From Desulfobulbaceae bacterium (GTDB lineage: Bacteria; Desulfobacterota; Desulfobulbia; Desulfobulbales; Desulfobulbaceae): a stretch of 6,124 nucleotides of DNA. The position numbers and the translations under genes were made by a program. Shown here piece by piece: positions 1-6,124 of this stretch. Location of the stretch: assembly GCA_026990725.1 (NCBI GenBank), contig JALXCX010000214.1, positions 1-6,124 on the forward strand, in the 5' to 3' direction. The notes below the pieces were generated by a model. That model did no database searches. It had not been told where the DNA came from and saw only the letters and a list, made by a program, of their open reading frames with translations. Within the stretch, counting starts at the first letter, position 1, and each line of letters starts with the position of its first letter.

Positions 1-1019
1 TCAAAAGCCTCACGCAACGCCTCACCGATAAAGATAAGCAAGATAAGCGTACCGACAAGAACAACAAAAGTTGACAGAGAAAGCCACCAGGCATCTATAT
101 TTGCCTTTCCCTGTGCGAGCAGCTCTCCCAGGCTGGGCGTAGACGGCGGTACTCCAAGTCCCAGAAAATCAAGACTTGTCAGGGCCAGGATTGAACCGGA
201 CATTCTAAATGGCAGAAATGTTATAACCGGAGTCATACCATTTGGCAGCAGGTGCCTGTACATGATTGTAACATTCCCTACCCCAAGAGCCTTTGCCGCT
301 TTCACATACTCCATGTTCCGCCCTTTAAGAAATTCGGCACGCACGTAGTCAGATAATCCCAGCCAGCCAAACAAAGAGAGTAAAATAAGAAGCAAGAGAA
401 CACTTGGCTTAAAGATTGAAGCAAAAATAATGAGAAGATACAGTTCCGGCATAGCTCCCCAAACTTCAATAAATCTCTGAAAAAAAAGATCTATTTTACC
501 TCCAAAATATCCTTGAACAGCTCCTGCCGCAATGCCGATAACCGTTCCGATAAAGGTCAAGGCAAACCCAAAGAGTATTGAAAGTCGAAAGCCATAAATA
601 AGTCTGGCCAGAACATCCCTCCCCCGATCGTCTGTACCGAGATAATTATCTGCCGAGGGTGGAGAGGGAACCGGTCTGTCGATTTCAAAATTTATGGAGT
701 TATAACTATGAGGATTTGGGGGGAAATAAACTTTGTTTCCACCTGTTGTTATTTTTTTAAGAATATATGGGTCAAGATAATCAGTTTCAGTCTCAAAATC
801 CCCGCCAAAGACCGTTTCCGGATATACCTTAAGCAACGGAAAATAATAATGCCCCTGGTAGTCAATAAAAAACGGTTTATCATTACTGACCAGTTCAGCA
901 AACAATGAAATACCAAAAAACAGAATGAAAAGTATCAAACTGTAGTAGCCTCGCTTATTCTTCCTGAAACATTGCCACCTGCGTCTGGCCAGGGAATCTT
1001 TTCTTTGTTGGACGGCCAT
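1..1019 (-). CDS. yejE: YejE-type peptide ABC transporter permease (C-terminus cut by window edge)
   Basis: This is an inner-membrane permease subunit of a YejABEF-type importer; in E. coli the system takes up peptides and microcin C. I translated the minus strand from the ATG at 1019: 339 complete codons run without a stop to the window edge, ending in GEALREAF plus two bases (GA, so Asp or Glu). E. coli YejE is about 341 residues and ends in the same kind of sequence, so only a few residues are missing. Residues about 26-44 form the first membrane segment. SNDKPFF (45-51) and the periplasmic stretch SINF...PSPPS..NYLGTDDRGRDVLAR (108-139) match YejE rather than generic DppC. The permease core follows, with the EAA-type loop at about 237-260 (AAKALGV...HLLPN) and LTSLDFLGLG at 280-289. 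The ATG lies 1 nt after the yejB stop, with GAGGG upstream. Family assignment is very secure; the substrate is unknown. Confidence 0.95.
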   Translation of the reverse strand, partial: MAVQQRKDSLARRRWQCFRKNKRGYYSLILFILFFGISLFAELVSNDKPFFIDYQGHYYFPLLKVYPETVFGGDFETETDYLDPYILKKITTGGNKVYFPPNPHSYNSINFEIDRPVPSPPSADNYLGTDDRGRDVLARLIYGFRLSILFGFALTFIGTVIGIAAGAVQGYFGGKIDLFFQRFIEVWGAMPELYLLIIFASIFKPSVLLLLILLSLFGWLGLSDYVRAEFLKGRNMEYVKAAKALGVGNVTIMYRHLLPNGMTPVITFLPFRMSGSILALTSLDFLGLGVPPSTPSLGELLAQGKANIDAWWLSLSTFVVLVGTLILLIFIGEALREAF

Positions 1020-1020
1020 G

Positions 1021-2070
1021 CTACTGATGTCCCTCAAAACTTATTCTCGGATCAACCCAGACATAGCTTAAATCTGAGAGTAATCTCGAAACCAGACCGA
1101 TAATTGTAAAAAAATATAATGTACCCAAAACGACAGGATAATCACGATTAAGCACCGATTCATACGCCAGAAGTCCCATTCCATCCAACGAAAAAATCGT
1201 TTCAATCAACAAACTCCCTGTAAAGAAGGCCGTAATAAATTGACCTGGAAAACCTGTAATAATGGGGATAATAGCATTACGAAAAACATGTTTATACAAA
1301 ACCTGCGTATCGCTCAGCCCTTTGGCTCTGGCTGTCATCACATACTGCTTACGAATTTCCTCCAGAAAAGAATTCTTGGTCAAAAGTGTCATTACAGCGA
1401 GACTGCTCACGGTTGAGGCTGTTATCGGCAAGACCATGTGCCAGAGGTAATCTAAAATCTTTGACAACAACGTCATTTCATGCCAGTTATCAGAAACCAA
1501 GCCTCGTAATGGAAAAACACTCCAGAAACTTCCCCCGCCAAAAAGCACAATCAAGACTATCCCCAACACAAAGCCGGGAATAGCATACCCAATAAGAATA
1601 ACAGTGCTTGAAAAAACATCAAAACGTGAACCGTCAAGAATTGCTTTACGAATCCCAAGGGGAATACAGACAGAATAGACAATCAGAAATGACCACAAAC
1701 CAAGTGACATTGAAACCGGGAGTTTGGAAATAACCAGATCAGCAACTTTTTGATGATGGTAATATGAATCACCAAAATCAAAGACCAGATAAGAGCTCAT
1801 CATGCTGACAAATCGCTGTAAAGGTGGTTTGTCAAATCCATACAATTTTTTTAGCTGTTCAATCCTCTGAGGATCCAGGCCCTGTTTTCCCTGGTAAAGA
1901 CCTGTACCTCCGCTGGTTGCCTCGCCATTCGCTCCGTGTCCTTCGATGGTCGCCATCATTTTTTCGACAGGCCCGCCCGGAACAAATTGCGTAATAACAA
2001 AGGTTATAAACATGACACCTACCAGGGTTGGTATCATGAGCAGAATTCTTTTAAGAATATAGATACTCAC
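1021..2070 (-). CDS. yejB: YejB-type peptide ABC transporter permease
   Basis: This is the partner permease to YejE and would form a heterodimeric inner-membrane channel with it. The 349-residue product is close to E. coli YejB (about 364). The N-terminal membrane segment (about 7-30) is followed by FVPGGPVEKMMA (29-40), the usual PGGP motif of this permease class. A hydrophilic insert (about 41-90, with GGTGLYQGKQGLDP and YGFDKP) is characteristic of YejB, although shorter than in E. coli. FDFGDS (97-102), LPVSMSLGLWS (117-127), PLGIRKAILDGSRFDV (137-152) and IGYAIPGF (160-167) come next. The EAA loop that contacts the ATPase lies at about 234-266 (NSFLEEIRKQYV...ARAKG...HVFRNA). The C-terminus is VDPRISFEG. 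The start is a GTG that overlaps the TGA of the upstream GGT-like gene by 4 bp (GTGA), which implies translational coupling. No yejA-type binding protein precedes it, unlike the E. coli order. Confidence 0.95.
   Translation of the reverse strand: MSIYILKRILLMIPTLVGVMFITFVITQFVPGGPVEKMMATIEGHGANGEATSGGTGLYQGKQGLDPQRIEQLKKLYGFDKPPLQRFVSMMSSYLVFDFGDSYYHHQKVADLVISKLPVSMSLGLWSFLIVYSVCIPLGIRKAILDGSRFDVFSSTVILIGYAIPGFVLGIVLIVLFGGGSFWSVFPLRGLVSDNWHEMTLLSKILDYLWHMVLPITASTVSSLAVMTLLTKNSFLEEIRKQYVMTARAKGLSDTQVLYKHVFRNAIIPIITGFPGQFITAFFTGSLLIETIFSLDGMGLLAYESVLNRDYPVVLGTLYFFTIIGLVSRLLSDLSYVWVDPRISFEGHQ
1031..1035 (-). promoter_or_regulatory. Probable Shine-Dalgarno site of yejE
   Basis: Read on the minus strand the bases are GAGGG, inside the last codons of yejB and 11 nt before the yejE ATG at 1019. 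Spacing is slightly long, but the start is adjacent to the yejB stop, so re-initiation would also help translation. Confidence 0.45.
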
Positions 2071-3596
2071 TCTTCGACCACCACCGTAGATCCGCCTCTA
2101 CGCGGGTCTCCAACGCCATGTTTTCCTGGAACCACGGAATGGACCCCACCAAAATATACATTCTTATCATCCCAGACCTTGACCGGAACCTGTTTCGATA
2201 ATGCGTCCAGACTCTTTTTTGAAAAACCCGGTTCGACCTGCATGACCTCACCGTCCCAATGAAGCCGAGGAGCATGGACCGCAGCTTCAAGATCTCTTTT
2301 AAAATCTATAAGTTGCGTTAATACCTGGGTCAGTGCCGGGCGAATTCTTTTGGAACCGCCACTGCCAAAAACAAGCTGCACCTCATCATCCCTGACCAGA
2401 GCAGAAGGGGACATCATTGAACCGACTCTTTGCCCGGAAGGAGCGGAGTGAAAGCCGTCAGGATGCAGATCATCTTCGCCCATCATATTATTGAGCATAA
2501 TGCCTGTTCCTGGTGCAAAATATCCCGATCCTTCACCGTTTGAACAGGTCATAGAAGCAATATTTCCTTCTCGATCTGCAATGGATACATGCGTTGTGCC
2601 CCGGCTGAACTGACGAATATTCTCAATACTCTCTCCAAACTCCTGACCGGCAAGAAAGCGCTCCAACGTTTCAGGATTTGACACTCCCTGTTTACGCAGA
2701 AGTTCTACCTCCTGCATCATACCCAGAGTCCGCAAAACATGTTCCGGAGATCCCCATCGATCCAACGGGTCCATTTTTTCCAGTAAGGCAAGAGATAATG
2801 CGATCAAAGACCCGCCAAGAGCCGGCGGAGGTCCGGTGAGTAAGGTGTACCCTTTATAATGGGCCTGCAAGGGTTTTCGTTCTATCACTTTAAAAGAAGA
2901 CAGGTCTTCAAAACTCAACAATCCTCCACCTTCTTTCATTTCCCTGTCAATTGTGCGGGCAATATCACCTCTGTAAAAATTTTCTCCACTATCCTCGGGA
3001 AGCTGGCTCAAAAAATCAGCCATTTCTGGTATTGCCAGCGTATCATCCTGACCAAGATAATGCCCCTCAGGTTCATAAAGCTTTTTTCCGGTATCAGTCA
3101 GCGTCATAATAGGATACAACATACGAAGAAACCCTGCCTGAAATGCGTTCAGCGTATGTCCCTTGCAGAGCCGGACTGCCGGCTCAAGAACCTCGAACAA
3201 CGGCATCCGCCCAAGCCTTGTGTGTACATGAAGCAGTCCTTTAAGAGTACCGGGAACCGCCACCGAGCCAAGGCCTATATTAAATTCCTGAATTGAACCG
3301 CCAAAATCGACACCTACTGGGAAAAAATGCGGTTCCTCATCGGTATCCTTTCGGCCAAGACCTGGCGTATCGACAAAAAAATCAAAAAAAACTTCTTGAT
3401 TATCAGCTGTTCGAGCCAGCAGAAAACCACCTCCGCCAAGGCTGGTTAATGTTTGTTCTGCTATTGCGCCGGCAAATCCTGCTGCCACAACAGCGTCAAA
3501 GGCATTGCCCCCGGATTTGAGCATCTCTGCCGCTGCCTGACTCACAGCCTCATGTCCTGTCGCAGCGACAGCTCGTGGATAAATATTTTTTACCAT
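2067..3596 (-). CDS. ggt: Gamma-glutamyltransferase (GGT)-family Ntn-hydrolase, no signal peptide
   Basis: Classical GGT transfers or hydrolyses gamma-glutamyl groups, e.g. from glutathione, after autocleavage into large and small subunits. This 509-residue product has the family layout: MVKN...AVAATGHEAVSQAA at the N-terminus, GGNAFDAVVA (29-38), LGGGGFLL (53-60), and the small-subunit start GTTHVSIADREGNIAS (333-348). By alignment from memory with E. coli GGT, Thr334 is the nucleophile and would be the new N-terminus after cleavage. Oxyanion-hole glycines are seen in FGSGGS (410-415), and the C-terminus has GVGDPRRGG (494-502). Differences: E. coli Arg114 (DFREMAP), which binds the gamma-glutamyl alpha-carboxylate, aligns with Phe74 (DFFVDTP). 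The NNQMDD motif reads NNMMGEDD, and the Ser-Ser pair reads Gly-Ser (392-393). No signal peptide is present, and an in-frame stop just upstream rules out an N-terminal extension, so the protein is probably cytoplasmic; most well-known GGTs are exported. The start has a weak ribosome site and overlaps the upstream gene by 7 bp. Substrate is uncertain. Confidence 0.9.
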   Translation of the reverse strand: MVKNIYPRAVAATGHEAVSQAAAEMLKSGGNAFDAVVAAGFAGAIAEQTLTSLGGGGFLLARTADNQEVFFDFFVDTPGLGRKDTDEEPHFFPVGVDFGGSIQEFNIGLGSVAVPGTLKGLLHVHTRLGRMPLFEVLEPAVRLCKGHTLNAFQAGFLRMLYPIMTLTDTGKKLYEPEGHYLGQDDTLAIPEMADFLSQLPEDSGENFYRGDIARTIDREMKEGGGLLSFEDLSSFKVIERKPLQAHYKGYTLLTGPPPALGGSLIALSLALLEKMDPLDRWGSPEHVLRTLGMMQEVELLRKQGVSNPETLERFLAGQEFGESIENIRQFSRGTTHVSIADREGNIASMTCSNGEGSGYFAPGTGIMLNNMMGEDDLHPDGFHSAPSGQRVGSMMSPSALVRDDEVQLVFGSGGSKRIRPALTQVLTQLIDFKRDLEAAVHAPRLHWDGEVMQVEPGFSKKSLDALSKQVPVKVWDDKNVYFGGVHSVVPGKHGVGDPRRGGSTVVVEE

Positions 3597-4705
3597 AACC
3601 AGTAATCATTACGCAGGCAGTGAATCATCTCCTGATGAGATTTACCCTGACTGACCAGTAAACGTTGAAATTCAGCACCAGTGCCGCGATCAAGAAGGTT
3701 TCGAAGTGGATCAATGTACTTTTGCGTTTGGAAACGCTTTGTTAGCGGCTCAAGAATTAAAAAAAGTTCTGCCGCAGCATTACGCAAAGTCTGTGTCTGT
3801 TTACTCAAAATTCCCAAACCGTCATTAAACCTGCCGTCAAGACCGTGCCGGGCTGCCTGCCATTTATTACTCCGTAAGAGTTGCAAACTGACCCTGGAGG
3901 AAGAAAACTTTTTCTCTGCAATGTAGGCGACAAGAGCCTGAATCACAGCCGTTATCCCTAAAGTCTCTGAGAAACGAGCCGGCATGTCACAAATACGAAT
4001 TTCTACTGTGCCATATCCCGGGCTGGGTCGTACATCCCACCACAAATCCTTGACCTGTTGAATAATTTTCCTTTTACGAAGGAAAAAAACCTCCTTTCGG
4101 TATCCCTTCCAGTCACCAATGTGGCCAAATATTCCAGCCAGAGGCAACGCCTCAAAGAGTTTGGTTCTATATGAAGAGAAACCAGTATCTACACCACGAA
4201 AATAAGGAGATGAAGAACTTAGAGCAAGGAGAATTGGGAGGTATGCCTGGATAATGTCACAAACTTTAACGGCTCTATCCCCATCCCCTATCCCCACATG
4301 CACATGCAGTCCCTGGGAAATAAATTGTCGACCGACATACTGAAGTTCCCGCATTATTCTTTCATACCGGTCTCCAGGAGACAGCCTTTGCTCAAATGGC
4401 TCAGCAAAAGGATGAAGACTGGCCGCATAAAGAATGGATTTTTGATCATAGGCAACATCTTCTACAAGATGTATGGACCGGCTGAGATCATGGGCAACAT
4501 CAGTTACACTCCCGCAGATGCCTGTTTGGATTTCAATGATCGACTGAAGAAATTCAAGAGCAATTCTGCTGCTGTCAGCTGGCATTGTTGCCAGAATTGA
4601 TTGTGCCCGTGGAACAAGATTAAGTGTCTTCCGATCTACGATTTGAAACTCAAGCTCAACTCCAAGAGTGTAATTCTTACTCCGACTAAAAACGAGACCT
4701 TCCAT
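3590..4705 (-). CDS. ybdK: YbdK-like GCS2-family carboxylate-amine ligase (glutamate-cysteine ligase type 2 family)
   Basis: GCS2-family enzymes use ATP to join a carboxylate, usually the gamma-carboxyl of glutamate, to an amine. E. coli YbdK shows weak gamma-glutamyl-cysteine ligase activity in vitro. From the ATG at 4705 the product is 371 residues; E. coli YbdK is 372. Motifs in order (numbered from this ATG): LGVELEFQ (14-21, metal/ATP-binding glutamates), HPF (98-100), QGLHVHVGIGDGDRAV (131-146), SSSSPYFRGVDTGFSSYR (163-180), VKDLWWDVRPSPGYGTVEIR (218-237) and KWQAARHGLDG (281-291). The same blocks occur in E. coli YbdK in the same order. A longer reading from GTG at 4714 is open, but AGGTGG sits 5 nt before the ATG and that GTG lies inside it, so I chose 4705. 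The gene overlaps the M20 gene by 20 bp and the GGT-like gene by 7 bp. The actual amine and carboxylate substrates cannot be told from sequence. Confidence 0.93.
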   Translation of the reverse strand: MEGLVFSRSKNYTLGVELEFQIVDRKTLNLVPRAQSILATMPADSSRIALEFLQSIIEIQTGICGSVTDVAHDLSRSIHLVEDVAYDQKSILYAASLHPFAEPFEQRLSPGDRYERIMRELQYVGRQFISQGLHVHVGIGDGDRAVKVCDIIQAYLPILLALSSSSPYFRGVDTGFSSYRTKLFEALPLAGIFGHIGDWKGYRKEVFFLRKRKIIQQVKDLWWDVRPSPGYGTVEIRICDMPARFSETLGITAVIQALVAYIAEKKFSSSRVSLQLLRSNKWQAARHGLDGRFNDGLGILSKQTQTLRNAAAELFLILEPLTKRFQTQKYIDPLRNLLDRGTGAEFQRLLVSQGKSHQEMIHCLRNDYWLW

Positions 4706-5876
4706 TTTCCCCACCTGTTTGCTGGAGATACTCTATTCCCTTCTCTGCAACTGCGGCCAGCCAGTTAGCACCATAAGGCAAAACATGTTCATCAAAATCA
4801 AAAGTACTGGAGTGGGCAGGACCTGCTGTTTTTTTGGCAGCAGCGCCAAACCGGATCATGGTTCCGGGAATGTGCTGCTGATAAAAAGCAAAATCCTCCC
4901 CGCCAAGACTTGGAAATTCCTGTGAAACCAGTTGTTCCTCATCTACTACGCTAAGAGCCGCCTGTCTGGCAGTTTTACAGGAAAGTTCATCATTAATGAC
5001 AGCAGGCAGCCCGTCATGCAGGGTCAGCTCAATTTTCGAACCACTCATTTTCGCTGTTCCCTCAATCAACCGCCTGAGTCCAATGAGTATCTGCTCTCTC
5101 GTCGCCGGAGCACCGCTGCGAATCGTTCCCTCAAGAACAGCCTTGCCCGCAATGACATTATGCACAGTCCCTGCAGAAAAATGCCCCACAGTGACTACAG
5201 CCGCGTGGGCCGGGTTAATATGGCGCGAAACCAGAGTCTGTAAGTTCATAACCAAACCAGAACCAATGACCACAGTATCTAGAGCCTCATGGGGTTTAGC
5301 AGCATGCCCCCCCTGTCCCTGGATAGTGATCGTAAAGGGGTCGGTATACGAGCAGATCAACCCTTTATCCAGTACAAAGGTACCCACCGGGTAATGGGTA
5401 TCAATATGGCCGCTGAAAATCATCCGGACATTTTCAAGGCAGCCCGATGAAATCATTGCCGAGGCACCATTACCCGCCTCCTCGGCTGGTTGAAACAGGA
5501 AAACCACCCTGCCGCAGGAAATATTCTGCCGCAAAAGATCGGCAGCACCAAGCAGCATGGCCACATGACCGTCATGACCACAGGCATGCATAATACCAAC
5601 GTTTTCCGAGGAAAAAGAAAGCCCTGTTTCCTCGGTTACAGGCAGAGCATCCATATCGGCCCGCAGGGCGATACAGGGGCCATTTGCACGACCGACCTCT
5701 GCACGGATACCTGTTCCAGCGACGTCTTTTTGAAAATCAATACCAAGCCGACTCAACTCACGGCAAATACGTTCAGCCGTGTTATATTCCTTATGGGCAA
5801 GCTCTGGAAGGCGATGCAGGCTTCTCCGTACGTCCTGCATCATCTGAACGAGGGGTGGTTTTATAATATATGACAT
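4686..5876 (-). CDS. M20-family (M20D type) metal-dependent amidohydrolase / N-acyl-amino-acid hydrolase
   Basis: Enzymes of this family (hippurate hydrolase, N-acetyl-amino-acid and IAA-amino-acid hydrolases) cleave amide bonds of N-acylated amino acids or small peptides with a two-metal site. The 396 residues are the usual length, with no signal peptide, so it is probably cytoplasmic. The N-terminal catalytic part has RRSLHRLPELAHKEYNTA (17-34) and LRADMDALPV (71-80). Metal ligands and catalytic residues visible are Cys99 and His101 in MHACGHDGH, the Glu132-Glu133 pair in QPAEEAG, His157 in SGHIDTHYPVG, and His355 in AHSSTFDF. The inserted dimerisation domain spans about 180-290 and carries GQGGHAAKPH (187-196). 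GGEDFAFY (325-332) is typical of M20D. The ATG at 5876 has only a weak GAG three nt upstream. The 3' end overlaps the ligase gene by 20 bp. Precise substrate cannot be assigned; all key residues look intact. Confidence 0.93.
   Translation of the reverse strand: MSYIIKPPLVQMMQDVRRSLHRLPELAHKEYNTAERICRELSRLGIDFQKDVAGTGIRAEVGRANGPCIALRADMDALPVTEETGLSFSSENVGIMHACGHDGHVAMLLGAADLLRQNISCGRVVFLFQPAEEAGNGASAMISSGCLENVRMIFSGHIDTHYPVGTFVLDKGLICSYTDPFTITIQGQGGHAAKPHEALDTVVIGSGLVMNLQTLVSRHINPAHAAVVTVGHFSAGTVHNVIAGKAVLEGTIRSGAPATREQILIGLRRLIEGTAKMSGSKIELTLHDGLPAVINDELSCKTARQAALSVVDEEQLVSQEFPSLGGEDFAFYQQHIPGTMIRFGAAAKKTAGPAHSSTFDFDEHVLPYGANWLAAVAEKGIEYLQQTGGENGRSRF
4711..4716 (-). promoter_or_regulatory. 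Shine-Dalgarno site deciding the start of the GCS2 ligase
   Basis: Read on the minus strand the bases are AGGTGG, followed by GGAAA and then the ATG at 4705. This is a five-of-six match to AGGAGG at 5-nt spacing. It lies within the last codons of the upstream M20 gene and contains the GTG that would be the start of a three-residue-longer reading, which argues against that longer start. Confidence 0.7.
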
Positions 5877-5890
5877 CTACTCAAAGCAAT

Positions 5891-6124
5891 TCAGGAAATT
5901 TTAATTCCGCCGATCGCATCACTTTCTAGGGCAGACATGGTCTTGCGACGTTTCATTTCAAGCTGTTGAATGAGTTCCCGTTCTTCCTGCTGCAACAACG
6001 CTGCGGAGACAGGTTCAGACGGCTCTGATTCCTGTATGGGGAGCTCACGACGAGCAGGTACAGGTTCAGAATTTACGGCCACAGGTCTCCGTCTTTTTTC
6101 GCTTAAAGCCGGTCTCTTGCAAAA
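5891..6124 (-). CDS. C-terminal part of an unrecognised hydrophilic protein (5' end outside window)
   Basis: The minus-strand frame ending in TAG at 5893-5891 stays open to the window edge (78 codons), so this is most likely the tail of a longer protein. I do not recognise it. The visible part has a basic stretch (KRPALSEKRRRPV), then a Pro/Glu/Ser-rich, probably disordered segment (SEPVPARRELPIQESEPSEP). After that comes a charged, probably helical segment (LLQQEERELIQQLEMKRRKT) that could form a coiled coil, and the end SDAIGGIKIS. No membrane segment or enzyme motif is seen. An alternative is a 63-residue protein starting at the GTG at 6082, which has GGAG 4 nt upstream; the low-complexity linker at that point makes a longer protein more likely. 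Only 14 nt separate it from the M20 start, so it is probably in the same transcript. Confidence 0.55.
   Translation of the reverse strand, partial: FCKRPALSEKRRRPVAVNSEPVPARRELPIQESEPSEPVSAALLQQEERELIQQLEMKRRKTMSALESDAIGGIKIS

Noticed and set aside
708..908. A 66-codon plus-strand frame in an apparently gene-free region
   Set aside because: The region is not gene-free: the minus strand encodes YejE from 1019 through the window edge, which this frame opposes.
1936..2262. A 108-codon plus-strand frame spanning the GGT/YejB junction
   Set aside because: Antisense to two confident genes, with no coding-like character or domain.
2051..2290. A 79-codon minus-strand frame in another phase of the GGT-like gene
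   Set aside because: The overlapping frame carries the conserved GGT C-terminus (DPRRGG), so this one is a frame shadow.
2859..3296. A 145-codon open frame on the plus strand
   Set aside because: It is antisense to the well-supported GGT-like gene and its translation has no family resemblance.
3590..4705. Calling the ligase a true GshA for glutathione synthesis
   Set aside because: Motifs and length match the YbdK branch of GCS2, whose physiological substrate is not established, so a glutathione role is not supported by sequence alone.
4706..4714. GTG at 4714 as the start of the GCS2 ligase
   Set aside because: The GTG lies within the AGGTGG ribosome site of the ATG at 4705 and adds only three residues with no family counterpart.
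4996..5394. A 132-codon open frame on the plus strand
   Set aside because: It lies wholly antisense to the intact M20 gene and has no recognisable domain; it reads as a shadow of the coding strand.
5877..5890. Possible promoter or terminator between the unrecognised gene and the M20 gene
   Set aside because: Only 14 nt, with no stem-loop or T-run and no room for a promoter; best read as an intra-operon gap.

Overview
All supported genes lie on the minus strand, in one tightly packed run with no room for an internal terminator. Read in the direction of transcription (high to low coordinates), the order is: the C-terminal end of an unrecognised protein (edge to 5891); an M20-family amidohydrolase (5876-4686); a YbdK-like GCS2 carboxylate-amine ligase (4705-3590); a gamma-glutamyltransferase (GGT)-family protein without a signal peptide (3596-2067); and two permeases of a YejABEF-type peptide ABC importer, YejB (2070-1021) and YejE (1019 to the edge). 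YejE loses only its last few residues at the window edge. Junctions are overlaps of 20, 7 and 4 bp, a 1-nt gap and a 14-nt gap, which is what an operon with translational coupling looks like.

The organism is a bacterium with mid-range GC by eye and Shine-Dalgarno-type starts. The permeases resemble E. coli YejB and YejE closely along their whole length, and such importers with a periplasmic binding protein are typical of Gram-negative bacteria. A proteobacterial or Desulfobacterota-like host is plausible, but the window holds no taxonomic marker and I do not assign it further.

How the genes may work together (inference): YejB/YejE would form the membrane channel for a peptide-like substrate. 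The ATPase (YejF-type) and binding protein (YejA-type) are not in the window and may lie beyond position 1. Three cytoplasmic enzymes acting on amide or gamma-glutamyl bonds precede the permeases: one that hydrolyses N-acyl or peptide amides, one that ligates an amine to a carboxylate (gamma-glutamyl-Cys-like chemistry), and one Ntn-hydrolase of the GGT family. Together they suggest uptake and remodelling of a gamma-glutamyl or N-acylated peptide. The GGT-like protein keeps the catalytic threonine region, but the usual arginine that binds the gamma-glutamyl carboxylate is replaced by phenylalanine. Its substrate may therefore not be a classical gamma-glutamyl compound. No RNA gene, mobile element, CRISPR array or notable repeat was seen, and no stretch over 300 bases lacks a gene.
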